From the NCBI GenBank assembly GCA_023398955.1, contig JAEWRL010000030.1:1-12713 (forward strand): a stretch of DNA of 12,713 bases, in the 5' to 3' direction. The position numbers were made by a program, and so were the translations under genes. The notes below the pieces were generated by a model that was given only the letters and a program-made list of their open reading frames with translations, ran no database searches and had not been told where the DNA came from. This DNA is from Pseudomonadota bacterium (GTDB lineage: Bacteria > Myxococcota_A > Polyangia > Polyangiales > Polyangiaceae). Of the stretch, positions 1 through 7,335 are shown piece after piece; position 1 is the first letter of the stretch; each line of letters starts with the position of its first letter.

Positions 1-1
1 G

Positions 2-220
2 GCTGCACTGATCCACGCGCTCGCTTCCGCGGTGAGCACCGCGTCGCCCCACTACGTGACTTACACCACCGCGCTCCTGCGGCGCGGAGCGCGTCGACGC
101 CACTACCCGTATTCCGACGAAGAGCCGCAAATCCGCGCCCGGATCGCCGCCGCGCGACAGCACCATACTGCACCCCACGCAGCGCACCTGGGACGATACG
201 CCCCCATGACCATGCGGTAA
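2..220 (+). CDS. 3' end of an unknown protein gene (5' end outside window)
   Basis: The frame starting at base 2 is open from the window edge to a TAA at 218-220, about 72 codons. Its first two dozen codons end mostly in G or C, as expected for coding DNA in this genome, which is the main reason for calling it a gene end. A GTG at 32 lies in the frame, but nothing marks it as a start, and the frame stays open upstream of it. The peptide is rich in Ala, Arg and His, with no membrane segment and no motif I recognise. I cannot assign a function. It could also be a chance open frame. Confidence 0.33.
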   Translation, partial: AALIHALASAVSTASPHYVTYTTALLRRGARRRHYPYSDEEPQIRARIAAARQHHTAPHAAHLGRYAPMTMR

Positions 221-350
221 AGTTAATTCGTAGCGTCATGAATATGTCACACCAATCCAGAAACCTTGACGGGTACGACGACGGACTGAGGCAACTCTGA
301 GCATCAGATGGTCCCCCAAGCACTGCTGCCGGCAGCTCAACGTCCCTCGA

Positions 351-521
351 CATAAGCAAACGCCTCGCGTCATCGACCGGGGCGAGATCGAAGAGACAGG
401 GGCCCGCGCCAGCTACGGGAACATCATCTACCTCGCGCTAGGTAACGTCATCTATGCCATCGATTTGACGGCCCCCTACGAGCCGCTCCACCTCGGACGC
501 GTGGGTGGCTCGGCACGGTAG
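351..521 (+). pseudogene. Coding-like remnant, possibly a beta-propeller-type repeat
   Basis: A frame open from about 270 to a TAG at 519-521 has no usable start codon. From about 384 it reads like real protein, with a stretch containing YGNIIYLALGNVIYAIDL and then LTAPYEPLHLGRVGGS. About four fifths of its codons end in G or C. The pattern of short beta-strands, 'xVIYAIDLTxPxxPLxLG', resembles one blade of LVIVD-like or PQQ-like propeller repeats in secreted proteins, but this is only a resemblance. The word GGTGGCTCG recurs just after the stop, so a short duplication or frameshift may have broken the frame. Its neighbours on both sides give no help. It is probably the debris of a lost gene. 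Confidence 0.28.
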
Positions 522-734
522 TAGGTGGCTCGTCGGCTACCGCAGCCTGACCGTCCGGGAGCAGTTGTGCAGGGCTCCTCGTGAGGCAGTGATGGCAAGC
601 ATCCCCTGGCAGAGTTGGACCTGCGCTTGTTGGAGGCAGACATCGTCCAAGCAGTCGTTGGTGGGCGCACTCGAGAAAGCGCCTTGCCGCAACGACCACC
701 ACACCAAGGCTCGAACCCAAGCCCCCCTGCCCTC
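522..734. other. No convincing gene (intergenic)
   Basis: Several open frames exist on both strands, but they overlap each other and none has a ribosome binding site, a recognisable motif or a hydrophobic segment. The stretch lies just downstream of the stop codon of the minus-strand hypothetical gene, so it would contain that gene's 3' untranslated region. I see no hairpin followed by a T-run that could be called a terminator. Confidence 0.4.
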
Positions 735-1835
735 TCACGGGTCGAGGCGAACCACCAGCCCCAGCGCAGCAGCCGCCGTCACAGCGGCGACCTCGTGGAA
801 CGCCTCGTCGTCGAAGGCGTACTCGTCTCGTCGCAGGGGCGCCACGGCGCCGAGCTCGAGCTCGATCCCGAGGCGTCCCAACACCATCCAACGAGCATGG
901 GCCGAGCCACCCACGCCAACGAAGGCGCGCCGCTCCGACTGGGGCAGGTCGATGTCGCTGCCCGAGGCCTCGATGAAGCCCGCCTCCACGTCGCCGCATA
1001 GCCCGAGGCTCGCGCTCGGGAGTGGTGAACCCGACAGTGGGCACAGCGAGAGGCGGGCCGTCGTCAGGGAGAAGTCTGCCTGCGCCGCGGATACCCGATG
1101 GCCACTCCGTAGTGTGCGGCGAGCCCCCAGCCGCAGCTCGGGCTCGCCAGGGGCGCTGAGCCAGCGCAGGGCCAGCGAGGCGCCCGCGCCGTAGCCCGGC
1201 TCGGGAAAGACGCCCACCACAGCGATACCGTGGACCCCGGCGAACCACGATGTCGGACGCGCCCAAGCGGAGGCTCCTCCGGGGCCGCTCGTTCCCCCAC
1301 CAGCGCCCTCGGCGGCCCGCGCCGAGGCGGGGCCAGGCGCAGGGGGCGCGACGTTCTGGTCCCGCTGGGCGGCTCCGGGACTGTCGCCGGGGGATGACCC
1401 TTCGCCTGCCGCGGCTTCGTCGCCCGCGCGTGACGCCTCGGCCAGCACCAGGGCGGCGATGAGCGCCAGCCCTTCGACGAGCTCGTCGCAGTTGGGCGCC
1501 TCGATCTCTCGCGTGGAGCGCTCACCGGGGGCGGCAGTGGCTGGGCGCTCACCGGGGGCGGCGGTGACGGGGCGCTCACCGGGGGCGGCAGTGACGTGGA
1601 GCTCGCCGACGGCCCCATCACCTTTCGGCCGAGTTCGGACCTGGATGAATTTGATGGCCTCTCGCGCTGTGGCGCGACGCGCCCCGGGCCACCTTGCCTC
1701 GAGCTCCTCGCGGAAGGCCGCCTCCGTGCCACAAGCGTCCTCCGCCTCGAAGAGGAGGTGGTAAGCCCGCTGCTCCTCCGCGCGAGCGCGTGTCGCCGCT
1801 AGCAACACGAGCAACCACGGCGCCCACCGCTTCAT
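735..1835 (-). CDS. Secreted hypothetical protein with barrel-like C-terminus
   Basis: This 366-residue protein has a signal peptide: KR, then a Leu/Ala-rich core at residues 4-15, and a likely cut after ARA near residue 19. Residues 20-135 form a small domain with two Cys (35, 116), containing 'CGTEAAF', 'FIQVRT' and 'CDELVEGLALIAALVLAE'. An in-frame 9-residue repeat, (V/A)TAAPGERP, occurs three times at about 81-107. A low-complexity Gly/Ala/Pro linker spans about 135-190. The C-terminal part alternates polar and hydrophobic residues and ends VVRLDP, which fits an outer-membrane beta-barrel-like fold. I recall similar proteins placed after sigma and TPR genes in myxobacteria. Here it lies 183 nt downstream of the second lyase on the same strand. 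The enzymatic or structural role is unknown, and the start ATG has only a weak upstream GGCAAG. Confidence 0.72.
   Translation of the reverse strand: MKRWAPWLLVLLAATRARAEEQRAYHLLFEAEDACGTEAAFREELEARWPGARRATAREAIKFIQVRTRPKGDGAVGELHVTAAPGERPVTAAPGERPATAAPGERSTREIEAPNCDELVEGLALIAALVLAEASRAGDEAAAGEGSSPGDSPGAAQRDQNVAPPAPGPASARAAEGAGGGTSGPGGASAWARPTSWFAGVHGIAVVGVFPEPGYGAGASLALRWLSAPGEPELRLGARRTLRSGHRVSAAQADFSLTTARLSLCPLSGSPLPSASLGLCGDVEAGFIEASGSDIDLPQSERRAFVGVGGSAHARWMVLGRLGIELELGAVAPLRRDEYAFDDEAFHEVAAVTAAAALGLVVRLDP
1518..1598. repeat. 27-bp tandem repeat, about three copies
   Basis: The word GCGCTCACCGGGGGCGGC begins at 1518, 1545 and 1572, a period of 27 bp. Copies differ only in the last third of the unit. 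It lies in frame inside the secreted hypothetical gene and encodes three copies of a nine-residue TAAPGERP-containing unit. Copy number changes would keep the frame. Confidence 0.85.
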
Positions 1836-2018
1836 CTTGCCAAGCGGAGCGCGAGGTCCGTGGGTGCAGTAGACGACAGGCCGTACATGTTGCTGAGCCT
1901 ACTGCCTGCACGACACGACCACAATGCGCGACGACCGTTCCCGCTGCCCTCCTCACCGCACGGCGTCCCTTGTGAGCCGCCCGGTAGGATCGGCTTGCCC
2001 GCTAGGGAACCAGGCACA

Positions 2019-3203
2019 CTACGGAGGCCCGGATCCCGCACGGATCGCTGCGGCAAGGTCCGCTGTGGCCTCGGAAGCCGCGTACTCGTAGTAGGCCGAG
2101 GGCTCAAAAACGGCGGCCGGCTCGTTCTCGATCATGATCGTGCCATTCAGCAAGAGATCGCCAGTGGAGCGCAGCGCACCGGGCTCGGGATCGTCGGCGA
2201 TCTGGATGATGGAACCCTCCGTGTTGCCGTCCGCCGCGAACACGTTGGCCTCTGACGCGACCTGTCCGAGCATGCTGCTGCCGATGGCGTAGTCTCCCCA
2301 AGCTTCGAAGAGGTTGTTGAAGGCATGGACCCACCCGAACCTGAGACGAGGATGGTAGGTGTAAGTCCCATCGAACCAGTTATGGTGCAGGGTCACCCGG
2401 ATCGCCTCGTCGGCAGTCGCCGTGGCAGTCTGCCCGATGAGCATCACCTTGCTGTGGTCGAAGAAGTGGGACCAGGAGACCGTCACGTTCGTGGAGGCCG
2501 TCGTGATATCAATCAAGCCATCGCCGTAGCGCGCGAACGCACAATGATCGATCCACACGTCCCGTGCGCCGGACTCCAACACGATCGCGTCCTCCGGGGC
2601 CTCCGAGAGCCCGTCGAAGGCGACGCCAGCGACAATGACGTTATGGACCCCGGGCAGCACCAGTCCATCGCCGCGCACCGTAACGGACTGGCCGCGACCG
2701 TCGATTGTCTTGTCTGCCGCCACGGCGATGGGCGACGCCAAGTCGATGGCGCCGGACACATCGAAGACGATCCAGCGAGGCCCCGCCAAGCCGGCCCCTT
2801 CGCGGAGGCTCCCAGGCCCCGAATCGTCGAGGGTCGTGACGCGATACAGGCAGCCCTCTGCCCCGCCCGTGACGGCAGCGCCGAAGCCCAGGGCGTCCCG
2901 GAGCAGGGCACGCAAGTCCTCACCGACTGGCGCCTCGCCCGAGCAATCATCGTTCGGACCGCCGCTTGCTCCCCCGGCAACGGCGCTGCCTCCCGCGGCT
3001 CCGCCCCTGCCCCCGGACCCGCTCGCGGAACTGCCACCGGACCCGCCCACCGAGTCTCCCCCAGACCCGCTCCCGGAACCGCCACCGGACGAAACAACAC
3101 CGTTCTGCGGTAGTGAGTTCCCGAGTGAGACCTGGCGTCCGTCACCACAAGCGATGGCGACAGCGGCGCCGAGGGTCAGGTGCAGCTGCCTAGCGGGCGT
3201 CAC
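2019..3203 (-). CDS. Pectate-lyase-like (PL1 fold) lipoprotein, catalytic Arg apparently missing
   Basis: The protein has 394 residues. The GTG start overlaps the end of the upstream TPR gene by 14 nt, suggesting translational coupling. A short signal peptide ends in a lipobox-like AIAC (Cys19), followed by a Gly/Ser linker at about 35-82, so it is probably an outer-membrane lipoprotein. Residues 95-330 show the PL1 parallel beta-helix: KTIDGRG at 165-171, VWIDHC at 216-221, GDGLIDI at 227-233 with candidate calcium-binding Asp228 and Asp232, VSWSHFFDHSK at 242-252, and HHNWFDGT at 273-280. In the family's RxPxxR motif the first Arg is the catalytic base (Arg218 in PelC). Here the motif reads YHPRLR (283-288), with Tyr in that place. 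The fold is clear; cleavage of pectate is doubtful and the real substrate is unknown. Confidence 0.86.
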   Translation of the reverse strand: MTPARQLHLTLGAAVAIACGDGRQVSLGNSLPQNGVVSSGGGSGSGSGGDSVGGSGGSSASGSGGRGGAAGGSAVAGGASGGPNDDCSGEAPVGEDLRALLRDALGFGAAVTGGAEGCLYRVTTLDDSGPGSLREGAGLAGPRWIVFDVSGAIDLASPIAVAADKTIDGRGQSVTVRGDGLVLPGVHNVIVAGVAFDGLSEAPEDAIVLESGARDVWIDHCAFARYGDGLIDITTASTNVTVSWSHFFDHSKVMLIGQTATATADEAIRVTLHHNWFDGTYTYHPRLRFGWVHAFNNLFEAWGDYAIGSSMLGQVASEANVFAADGNTEGSIIQIADDPEPGALRSTGDLLLNGTIMIENEPAAVFEPSAYYEYAASEATADLAAAIRAGSGPP

Positions 3204-3972
3204 GCTCGCCGACCAACGCGCGCAAGCGCTTCAGGTGAGGGCTACTGGGGTTCGAGCGCTCGAACTGCTGCGCCGCAGACCTCGCCTTCCCCACCTGCCC
3301 CGCTCCCACAAGGGCCTCGATCCGGAGCACCGTTGCTTCCTGGCCAAAGGGCGTCCTCGGGTACATCTTGCGGAACGCTTGCAGCTGAGCCAGGGCCTGA
3401 GCGGAGCGCCCCGACGCAAGGGCGCCGCGGACCTCGTCGAGCCGCCGGATCTGGTCGGCGATGGATGCCGCAGGGGCGTTCGCTCCGCGTTGAGACGTCC
3501 CTTCCGTGCGGGCCTGCCCCTCTGGGACGGCCGTGTCGGCGGCACCCGAGGTCGGTCCGACGCCCTCGGCGGAGGGCGGCTCGGCGACGGGCGTGGGCTC
3601 CGACGGCGCGGCGGCTGCACCGGGCCGAGCGGGCTCCACGGCTGGGGCGCTCACAGCGGCAGGAGGCGCCGCCGTTTCGCGTCCGGAGAACGACACGTAG
3701 TGCGCCGTGACGAGAGCCCCCCCACCGACGGCACCGAGGACGATCCACTTCGCGCTGCTGACGACGCCCGCCTTCGCAGCGTGGAGCGCCGCTGCCGCCG
3801 TCGACGAGGGCGCCAACCAGCCCAGCCCGAGCCAGCCCAGTCCGCCGATGCCAAGTGCGACGGCAGCACGACGCTTCGCAGCGCGGCCTGGCCTCTCGGC
3901 TCTGCCTGCGTCGAGAAGGAATCTCTCGAGCGACACCTCGTGATCCTCTTCGAATCGGGTCGGTGTGGCCAT
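3190..3972 (-). CDS. Membrane protein with C-terminal TPR-like domain, partner of the ECF sigma factor
   Basis: This 260-residue protein starts at ATG 3972 with AAGGAG eight bases upstream, and only 2 nt after the sigma factor stop. Residues 1-36 are charged and cytoplasmic-looking. Hydrophobic segments lie at about 37-53 and 76-94, followed by an Ala/Pro-rich linker from 97 to 168. Residues 170-255 form a helical domain with the TPR/BamD-like pattern: ALASGRSAQALAQLQAF, then YPRTPFGQEATVLRIEALVGAG, then FERSNPSSPHLKRL. In myxobacteria such genes sit directly after ECF sigma genes and are thought to act as membrane-bound partners or anti-sigma factors; that role is inferred from context and no classical zinc-binding anti-sigma motif is seen. 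The TPR part may sense envelope proteins or periplasmic polymer. Confidence 0.8.
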   Translation of the reverse strand: MATPTRFEEDHEVSLERFLLDAGRAERPGRAAKRRAAVALGIGGLGWLGLGWLAPSSTAAAALHAAKAGVVSSAKWIVLGAVGGGALVTAHYVSFSGRETAAPPAAVSAPAVEPARPGAAAAPSEPTPVAEPPSAEGVGPTSGAADTAVPEGQARTEGTSQRGANAPAASIADQIRRLDEVRGALASGRSAQALAQLQAFRKMYPRTPFGQEATVLRIEALVGAGQVGKARSAAQQFERSNPSSPHLKRLRALVGERDAR

Positions 3973-3974
3973 GA

Positions 3975-4556
3975 TTATCGCTCCTTCCCTTCCCGCGGTA
4001 GCAGGCGCCGCAGCGCCCCCTGGAAAGCCTGACGCGCCCTTCGCAGGCGCGATGCCGCGGTTCCCACGGGAAGTCCGGCGGCCTCGGCGATCTCGGGCAC
4101 TGTGAGTCCCTCGATCTCGTACAGGACGAAGGCGGTCCTCAAGCTCTCATCCATGCCATCGAGGATCCCATCGAGGATGACCCGCGCTCGCTTCTGATCG
4201 GTGAGCTCATCCGCATGGGGGATGTCGGCGCGCTGGTAATCGCCTTCGCTCGACGGGGTCTCGCGACGGCTCTTGCGACGCCAGGTGGATGCCAACCTCA
4301 TGGCCGTGCCGTACATGAACGAGCGCTCGCTTCCGATTTTGACGTCCGGTAAGCGCTCGGCCAGGATGACGAAGACCTCCTGGGCGGCATCGTCGGCGGC
4401 CTGAGGCGGCATCCCAAAGCGTCGTAGCAGCCTCCACACCGAATCGTAGTACTCGCTGAAGAGCGGACGCAGGCGCGCATTCGTCTCGCGACGTCCGGCG
4501 GCTGGCTGCGTGGACTCTTGGACCAACGCGATGGCTTCTGGGGCGGTGGACACCAA
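3975..4556 (-). CDS. ECF-type RNA polymerase sigma factor (sigma-70 family)
   Basis: The ORF has 193 residues from a TTG at 4556; the next codon, GTG at 4553, is an equally possible start, and an in-frame TGA directly precedes the TTG. Region 2 spans about 29-98, with LFSEYYDSVWRLLRRFG, the acidic DDAAQEVFVILAERLP typical of 2.1/2.2, and RSFMYGTAMRLASTWRRKSRR for 2.3/2.4. Region 4 spans about 124-186, with DESLRTAFVLYEIEGLTVPE and the helix-turn-helix AEAAGLPVGTAASRLRRAR that reads the -35 element. There is no region 1.1 or 3, as usual for ECF factors. Its stop is 2 nt from the TPR gene, and an operon with the downstream lyase is likely. It probably directs transcription of envelope or polysaccharide genes, perhaps including its own cluster. 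The upstream 188 nt must hold its promoter, but I cannot name one. Confidence 0.93.
   Translation of the reverse strand: MVSTAPEAIALVQESTQPAAGRRETNARLRPLFSEYYDSVWRLLRRFGMPPQAADDAAQEVFVILAERLPDVKIGSERSFMYGTAMRLASTWRRKSRRETPSSEGDYQRADIPHADELTDQKRARVILDGILDGMDESLRTAFVLYEIEGLTVPEIAEAAGLPVGTAASRLRRARQAFQGALRRLLPREGKER
3981..3986 (-). promoter_or_regulatory. Ribosome binding site of the TPR membrane protein
   Basis: On the minus strand this reads AAGGAG, eight bases before ATG 3972. It lies inside the final codons of the sigma factor gene, so both proteins are made from one transcript with likely coupled translation. Confidence 0.75.
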
Positions 4557-4744
4557 TCAGTTGTATCTAATGCAAACGGCATCGGATTCGATCACTCGAG
4601 TCACAGCCTCACCGGCCCGCGCGACGGCAGTCCGAGGCAGCGGCTAACGCCGCGACGGGGAACCGAGACCCCGAGGAAACCGCTGACTCATCCGCCTTCG
4701 ACAGGGCCAACCGACCTAGGCCTCCCGACCAGGGAGCACTTGTA

Positions 4745-6271
4745 TCATTGGGGGCCGGCGCAGCGACGTACCAAGTCCGGGACGTCCCCAGCGGCGTCAG
4801 GCTCGTAGGGATAGCCGGGAGCTGTGAACGGAGTGCCGCCTCCCCAGCTGCCATCCTCACCGTCCGCGGCGCTGTAGGTGTTGTGGCGGGCGGTGATGTG
4901 CGCCGTCCCCTCATCGGCGCTGTTGTTGAACTCGTGCGGGGCGCGCACGCCGTCGAAGTAGTTGTGCTCGGAGAGGATGTGGGCGCTCCGGCCTGCGCGA
5001 ATGCAGTAGTTGTTTCCCGCTGACGAGAAGTAGTTGTTGAAGGAGTGGACCTGCCCGAAACGCGCCCTCGGCATGCGCTCCGTGACGCCCTCGGCCCACC
5101 AGTCATGGTGGAGCGTGACCTTGAGGCGACCCTCGTCCTCGCCAGCGTTGCTGTCGGAATGACCAATGAGGGTAGAGAATTTGTGGCTCGGGTCCGGCGC
5201 CGCGGGGGTGTACCGGAACTTTGTCCAAGAGATTGTGACCCAGTTCGAGCCATGCACGACGTCGAGATTCCCGTCGGGGGCGTCCCAGATCTCGCAGTGA
5301 TCGATCCACACGTGGTGCGCGAAGTGGATCTGCACGGCATCACCGTCCACGTCACTGCTGGCGCCGTTCACCTTCAGGTTTCGCACGATCACGTTGCGCA
5401 CGAAGTCTCCGGAGGAGCCCCGAATGCGGAGACCCCCGTTGAGCTGAGCGTCCGGGCCGAGGCCCAGGATCGTCTTGTTCGAAGCGACATCCAGGCGTCC
5501 ATCGAGATCCCAGGTGCCGTCGATCTCGATGACCCTGGGCGCCTCGTCCCTCGCGTAGGCCTCGAGCTCTCCAAGCGTTGCTGGCCGCACGGGCGCCGCC
5601 TCCCCGCCGCCCGTCGTGGTCCCTACGCCGTCGCCGCTCACCGCAGCCCAACCCACGAGCTCCACCGGGCAGGCGCCCACTGCACCACCCACTGCTGATG
5701 CCCCACCGCTCGTTGCTCCGCCGCTCGACGCGCCGCCACTTGGTGCCCCGCCGCTCGACGCGCCGCCACTTGGTGCCCCGCCGCTCGAGGTTCCGCCACT
5801 CGAGGTTCCGCCACTCGAGGTTCCGCCACTCGGTGCCCCGCCGCTCGAGGTTCCGCCACTCGGTGCCCCGCCGCTCGACGCGCCGCCGCTCGACGCGCCG
5901 CCGCTCGACGCTCCGCCAGCGTCTGTTCCTCCGAAAGCCGGCTCGGTGCCTCCCCCACTGCCGCCAGCCGACTCGAAGGAGCCCCCACTGTCACCGCCCG
6001 GGGCGCCGCCCGATTCGCTGACCCCTCCGCTGCCGCCACCCGGCGCCCCCCCCGACTCGAGCGAGCCGCCCGTTGCTGGCGAGCCGCCGTACCCCTGCGC
6101 GACAGAGCCGCCGCTGGCAGCGCCGCCGGTCGACACCTGGGTACCGGCCTGGCCATCCGCCGAAGGGTCCCCTGTGGCATCCGAGTGCTGACTGCCACAA
6201 CCGGGAGTCGCAGCGAGGAGCGCGAAAACCAGGACGAACGCTGAAGGGGACCGCGGGAGCTGCTTTGTCAC
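4745..6271 (-). CDS. Pectate lyase (PL1 family) lipoprotein with long GGASS linker
   Basis: I chose the GTG at 6271, giving 508 residues, because it begins a good signal peptide: TKQLPR, a hydrophobic core FVLVFALLAA, and a lipobox-like TPGC (Cys25). The frame stays open upstream, but that stretch is not protein-like and overlaps the divergent transporter. A Gly/Ser/Ala linker fills about 50-200. The PL1 beta-helix follows: NKTILGLG at 265-272, a candidate calcium site DGDAVQI at 309-315, VWIDHC at 321-326, DGNLDVVHG with Asp333 and Asp337, ISWTKF at 347-352, Lys364, then HHDWW and RMPRAR at 399-404, whose Arg399 matches catalytic Arg218 of PelC. It should cleave polygalacturonate-like polymer by beta-elimination at the cell surface. 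It lies 188 nt upstream of the sigma operon on the same strand. Confidence 0.92.
   Translation of the reverse strand: MTKQLPRSPSAFVLVFALLAATPGCGSQHSDATGDPSADGQAGTQVSTGGAASGGSVAQGYGGSPATGGSLESGGAPGGGSGGVSESGGAPGGDSGGSFESAGGSGGGTEPAFGGTDAGGASSGGASSGGASSGGAPSGGTSSGGAPSGGTSSGGTSSGGTSSGGAPSGGASSGGAPSGGASSGGATSGGASAVGGAVGACPVELVGWAAVSGDGVGTTTGGGEAAPVRPATLGELEAYARDEAPRVIEIDGTWDLDGRLDVASNKTILGLGPDAQLNGGLRIRGSSGDFVRNVIVRNLKVNGASSDVDGDAVQIHFAHHVWIDHCEIWDAPDGNLDVVHGSNWVTISWTKFRYTPAAPDPSHKFSTLIGHSDSNAGEDEGRLKVTLHHDWWAEGVTERMPRARFGQVHSFNNYFSSAGNNYCIRAGRSAHILSEHNYFDGVRAPHEFNNSADEGTAHITARHNTYSAADGEDGSWGGGTPFTAPGYPYEPDAAGDVPDLVRRCAGPQ
5702..5917. repeat. 15-bp minisatellite encoding the GGASS/GGAPS/GGTSS linker
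   Basis: About fourteen units of 15 bp fill residues 119-190 of the pectate lyase. On the plus strand the units are variants of CCGCTCGACGCGCCG, CCACTTGGTGCCCCG and CCACTCGAGGTTCCG, arranged in blocks such as three consecutive CTCGAGGTTCCGCCA copies. The unit keeps the frame and gives a flexible stalk between the lipid anchor and the catalytic domain. Mixed unit order suggests expansion by slippage or unequal crossover. Confidence 0.9.
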
Positions 6272-6373
6272 GAGGGGTTGATGCGCGAGTCGCGGGATTC
6301 GATCACGTCCGGGGGACGAGCCAGTCGCGCCCCTCGACGCGACCAAGCGCTGTGGCATGACTCGGCAGCTTTC

Positions 6374-7273
6374 GTGTCCTGGCTCCTGCTCGCAACCCTC
6401 TCTGCCGCCTGCCTCGGGCTCTACGACGTCTCGAAGAAGGCGGCCCTCCAAGGCAACGCGGTGTTGCCTGTGCTCTTCTTCTCCAGTCTGACAGGAAGCG
6501 TCGTCGTCGTGCTGGGGCTGCTGTTGGGGCGGCTGGCACCAGAAACCGCTCGCTCGCTCGGCTTGGTGCTGGTGCCGCTGACGCCTTCGGACCACGGGCT
6601 CGTCCTCGTGAAAGCGGGGATCGTCACCACGTCCTGGATGCTGTCGTTCTTCGCCATCAAGCACCTTCCCATCTCCATCGCGGCCCCCGTTCGCGCCAGC
6701 GCGCCCCTCTTCACCCTGGCTGGGGCGGTGCTCCTCTTCCAGGAGCAGCCCACCCAGCGGCAGTGGCTCGGCATCGCCGCCATTTTGATGGCCTACTGGG
6801 CATTCTCCGTGATCGGGCGCGCGGAGGGAATCCGCTTCGAGCGAAACCGCTGGATCGCACTACTCCTCGCCGGGACTGTCGTGGGTGCCATCAGCGGGCT
6901 TTACGACAAACACCTGCTGCAAGGAGCCCAGCTGCCTCCCACGACGCTCCAGTGTTGGTTCACTCTGTACAACACGGCCCTCCAGGGAGCCGTCGTGCTG
7001 CTGCTCTGGCGCCCCAGACGCCTCCGCACCACGTCGCTCGAGTGGCGTCTCTCGATCCCGCTCGTCGGGCTCTTGCTCCTCGTCGCCGACAACCTCTACT
7101 TCCGAGCCTTGTCTCAGCAAGGCTCCCTCGTCAGCGTCGTCTCCATGGTGCGCCGCACGAACGTCGTCGTGGCCTTCCTCGTCGGCGCCTTCGCCTTCAA
7201 GGAACGGCTGCTCGCCCCCAAGGCCGGCGTCCTCGTGGCCGTGCTCGGGGGGCTTTGGCTGCTGCTCGGCTAG
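6374..7273 (+). CDS. DMT-superfamily (EamA-type) transporter
   Basis: The protein has 299 residues from GTG 6374, where homolog-like sequence SWLLLATLSAACLGLYDV begins. An ATG at 6281 would add about 30 polar residues and leave no room for the promoter of the divergent lyase, so I prefer the GTG, although its ribosome site is weak. About ten membrane segments can be seen in two halves. The motif GLYD occurs near the start of each half (15-18 and 175-178), the internal duplication expected for EamA pairs. Other marks are NAVLPVLFFSS at 28-38, PISIAAPVRASAPLFT at 99-114 and FKERL near the C-terminus. It probably moves a small metabolite across the inner membrane; the substrate is unknown. Being next to the lyase could mean a sugar or uronate, but that is inference only. 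Confidence 0.88.
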   Translation: MSWLLLATLSAACLGLYDVSKKAALQGNAVLPVLFFSSLTGSVVVVLGLLLGRLAPETARSLGLVLVPLTPSDHGLVLVKAGIVTTSWMLSFFAIKHLPISIAAPVRASAPLFTLAGAVLLFQEQPTQRQWLGIAAILMAYWAFSVIGRAEGIRFERNRWIALLLAGTVVGAISGLYDKHLLQGAQLPPTTLQCWFTLYNTALQGAVVLLLWRPRRLRTTSLEWRLSIPLVGLLLLVADNLYFRALSQQGSLVSVVSMVRRTNVVVAFLVGAFAFKERLLAPKAGVLVAVLGGLWLLLG

Positions 7274-7320
7274 CGCGACTTCGAGTCGGAACCGGCAGGA
7301 GCACCACGGCGCCTCGAGCC

Positions 7321-7335
7321 GAGGGCTTGGCCCTC
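7321..7335. terminator. Possible hairpin between convergent genes
   Basis: GAGGGC-TTG-GCCCTC is a perfect six-base stem with a three-base loop, between the transporter stop (7273) and the convergent gene end (7424). There is no T-run on either side, so it is not a standard intrinsic terminator. The position makes a transcript-end role plausible. Confidence 0.3.

Noticed and set aside
448..1266. 272-residue minus-strand frame and the overlapping plus-strand frames in the same region
   Set aside because: They are Arg/Pro/Gly-rich shadows of the secreted hypothetical gene at 735-1835, which alone has a signal peptide and family-like structure.
2635..4032. 465-residue plus-strand frame
   Set aside because: It is antisense to the lyase and TPR genes, which have family motifs and ribosome sites; its sequence is low-complexity Pro/Arg.
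5616..6191. Plus-strand frame encoding APPLDAPPLGAPP repeats
   Set aside because: It is the antisense reading of the 15-bp linker minisatellite of the lyase and has no start signal.
6272..6664. Extension of the pectate lyase frame to an ATG at 6664
   Set aside because: The 131 extra residues are polar, Gln/Arg-rich and not protein-like, they would run antisense through the transporter gene, and a good signal peptide begins at GTG 6271.
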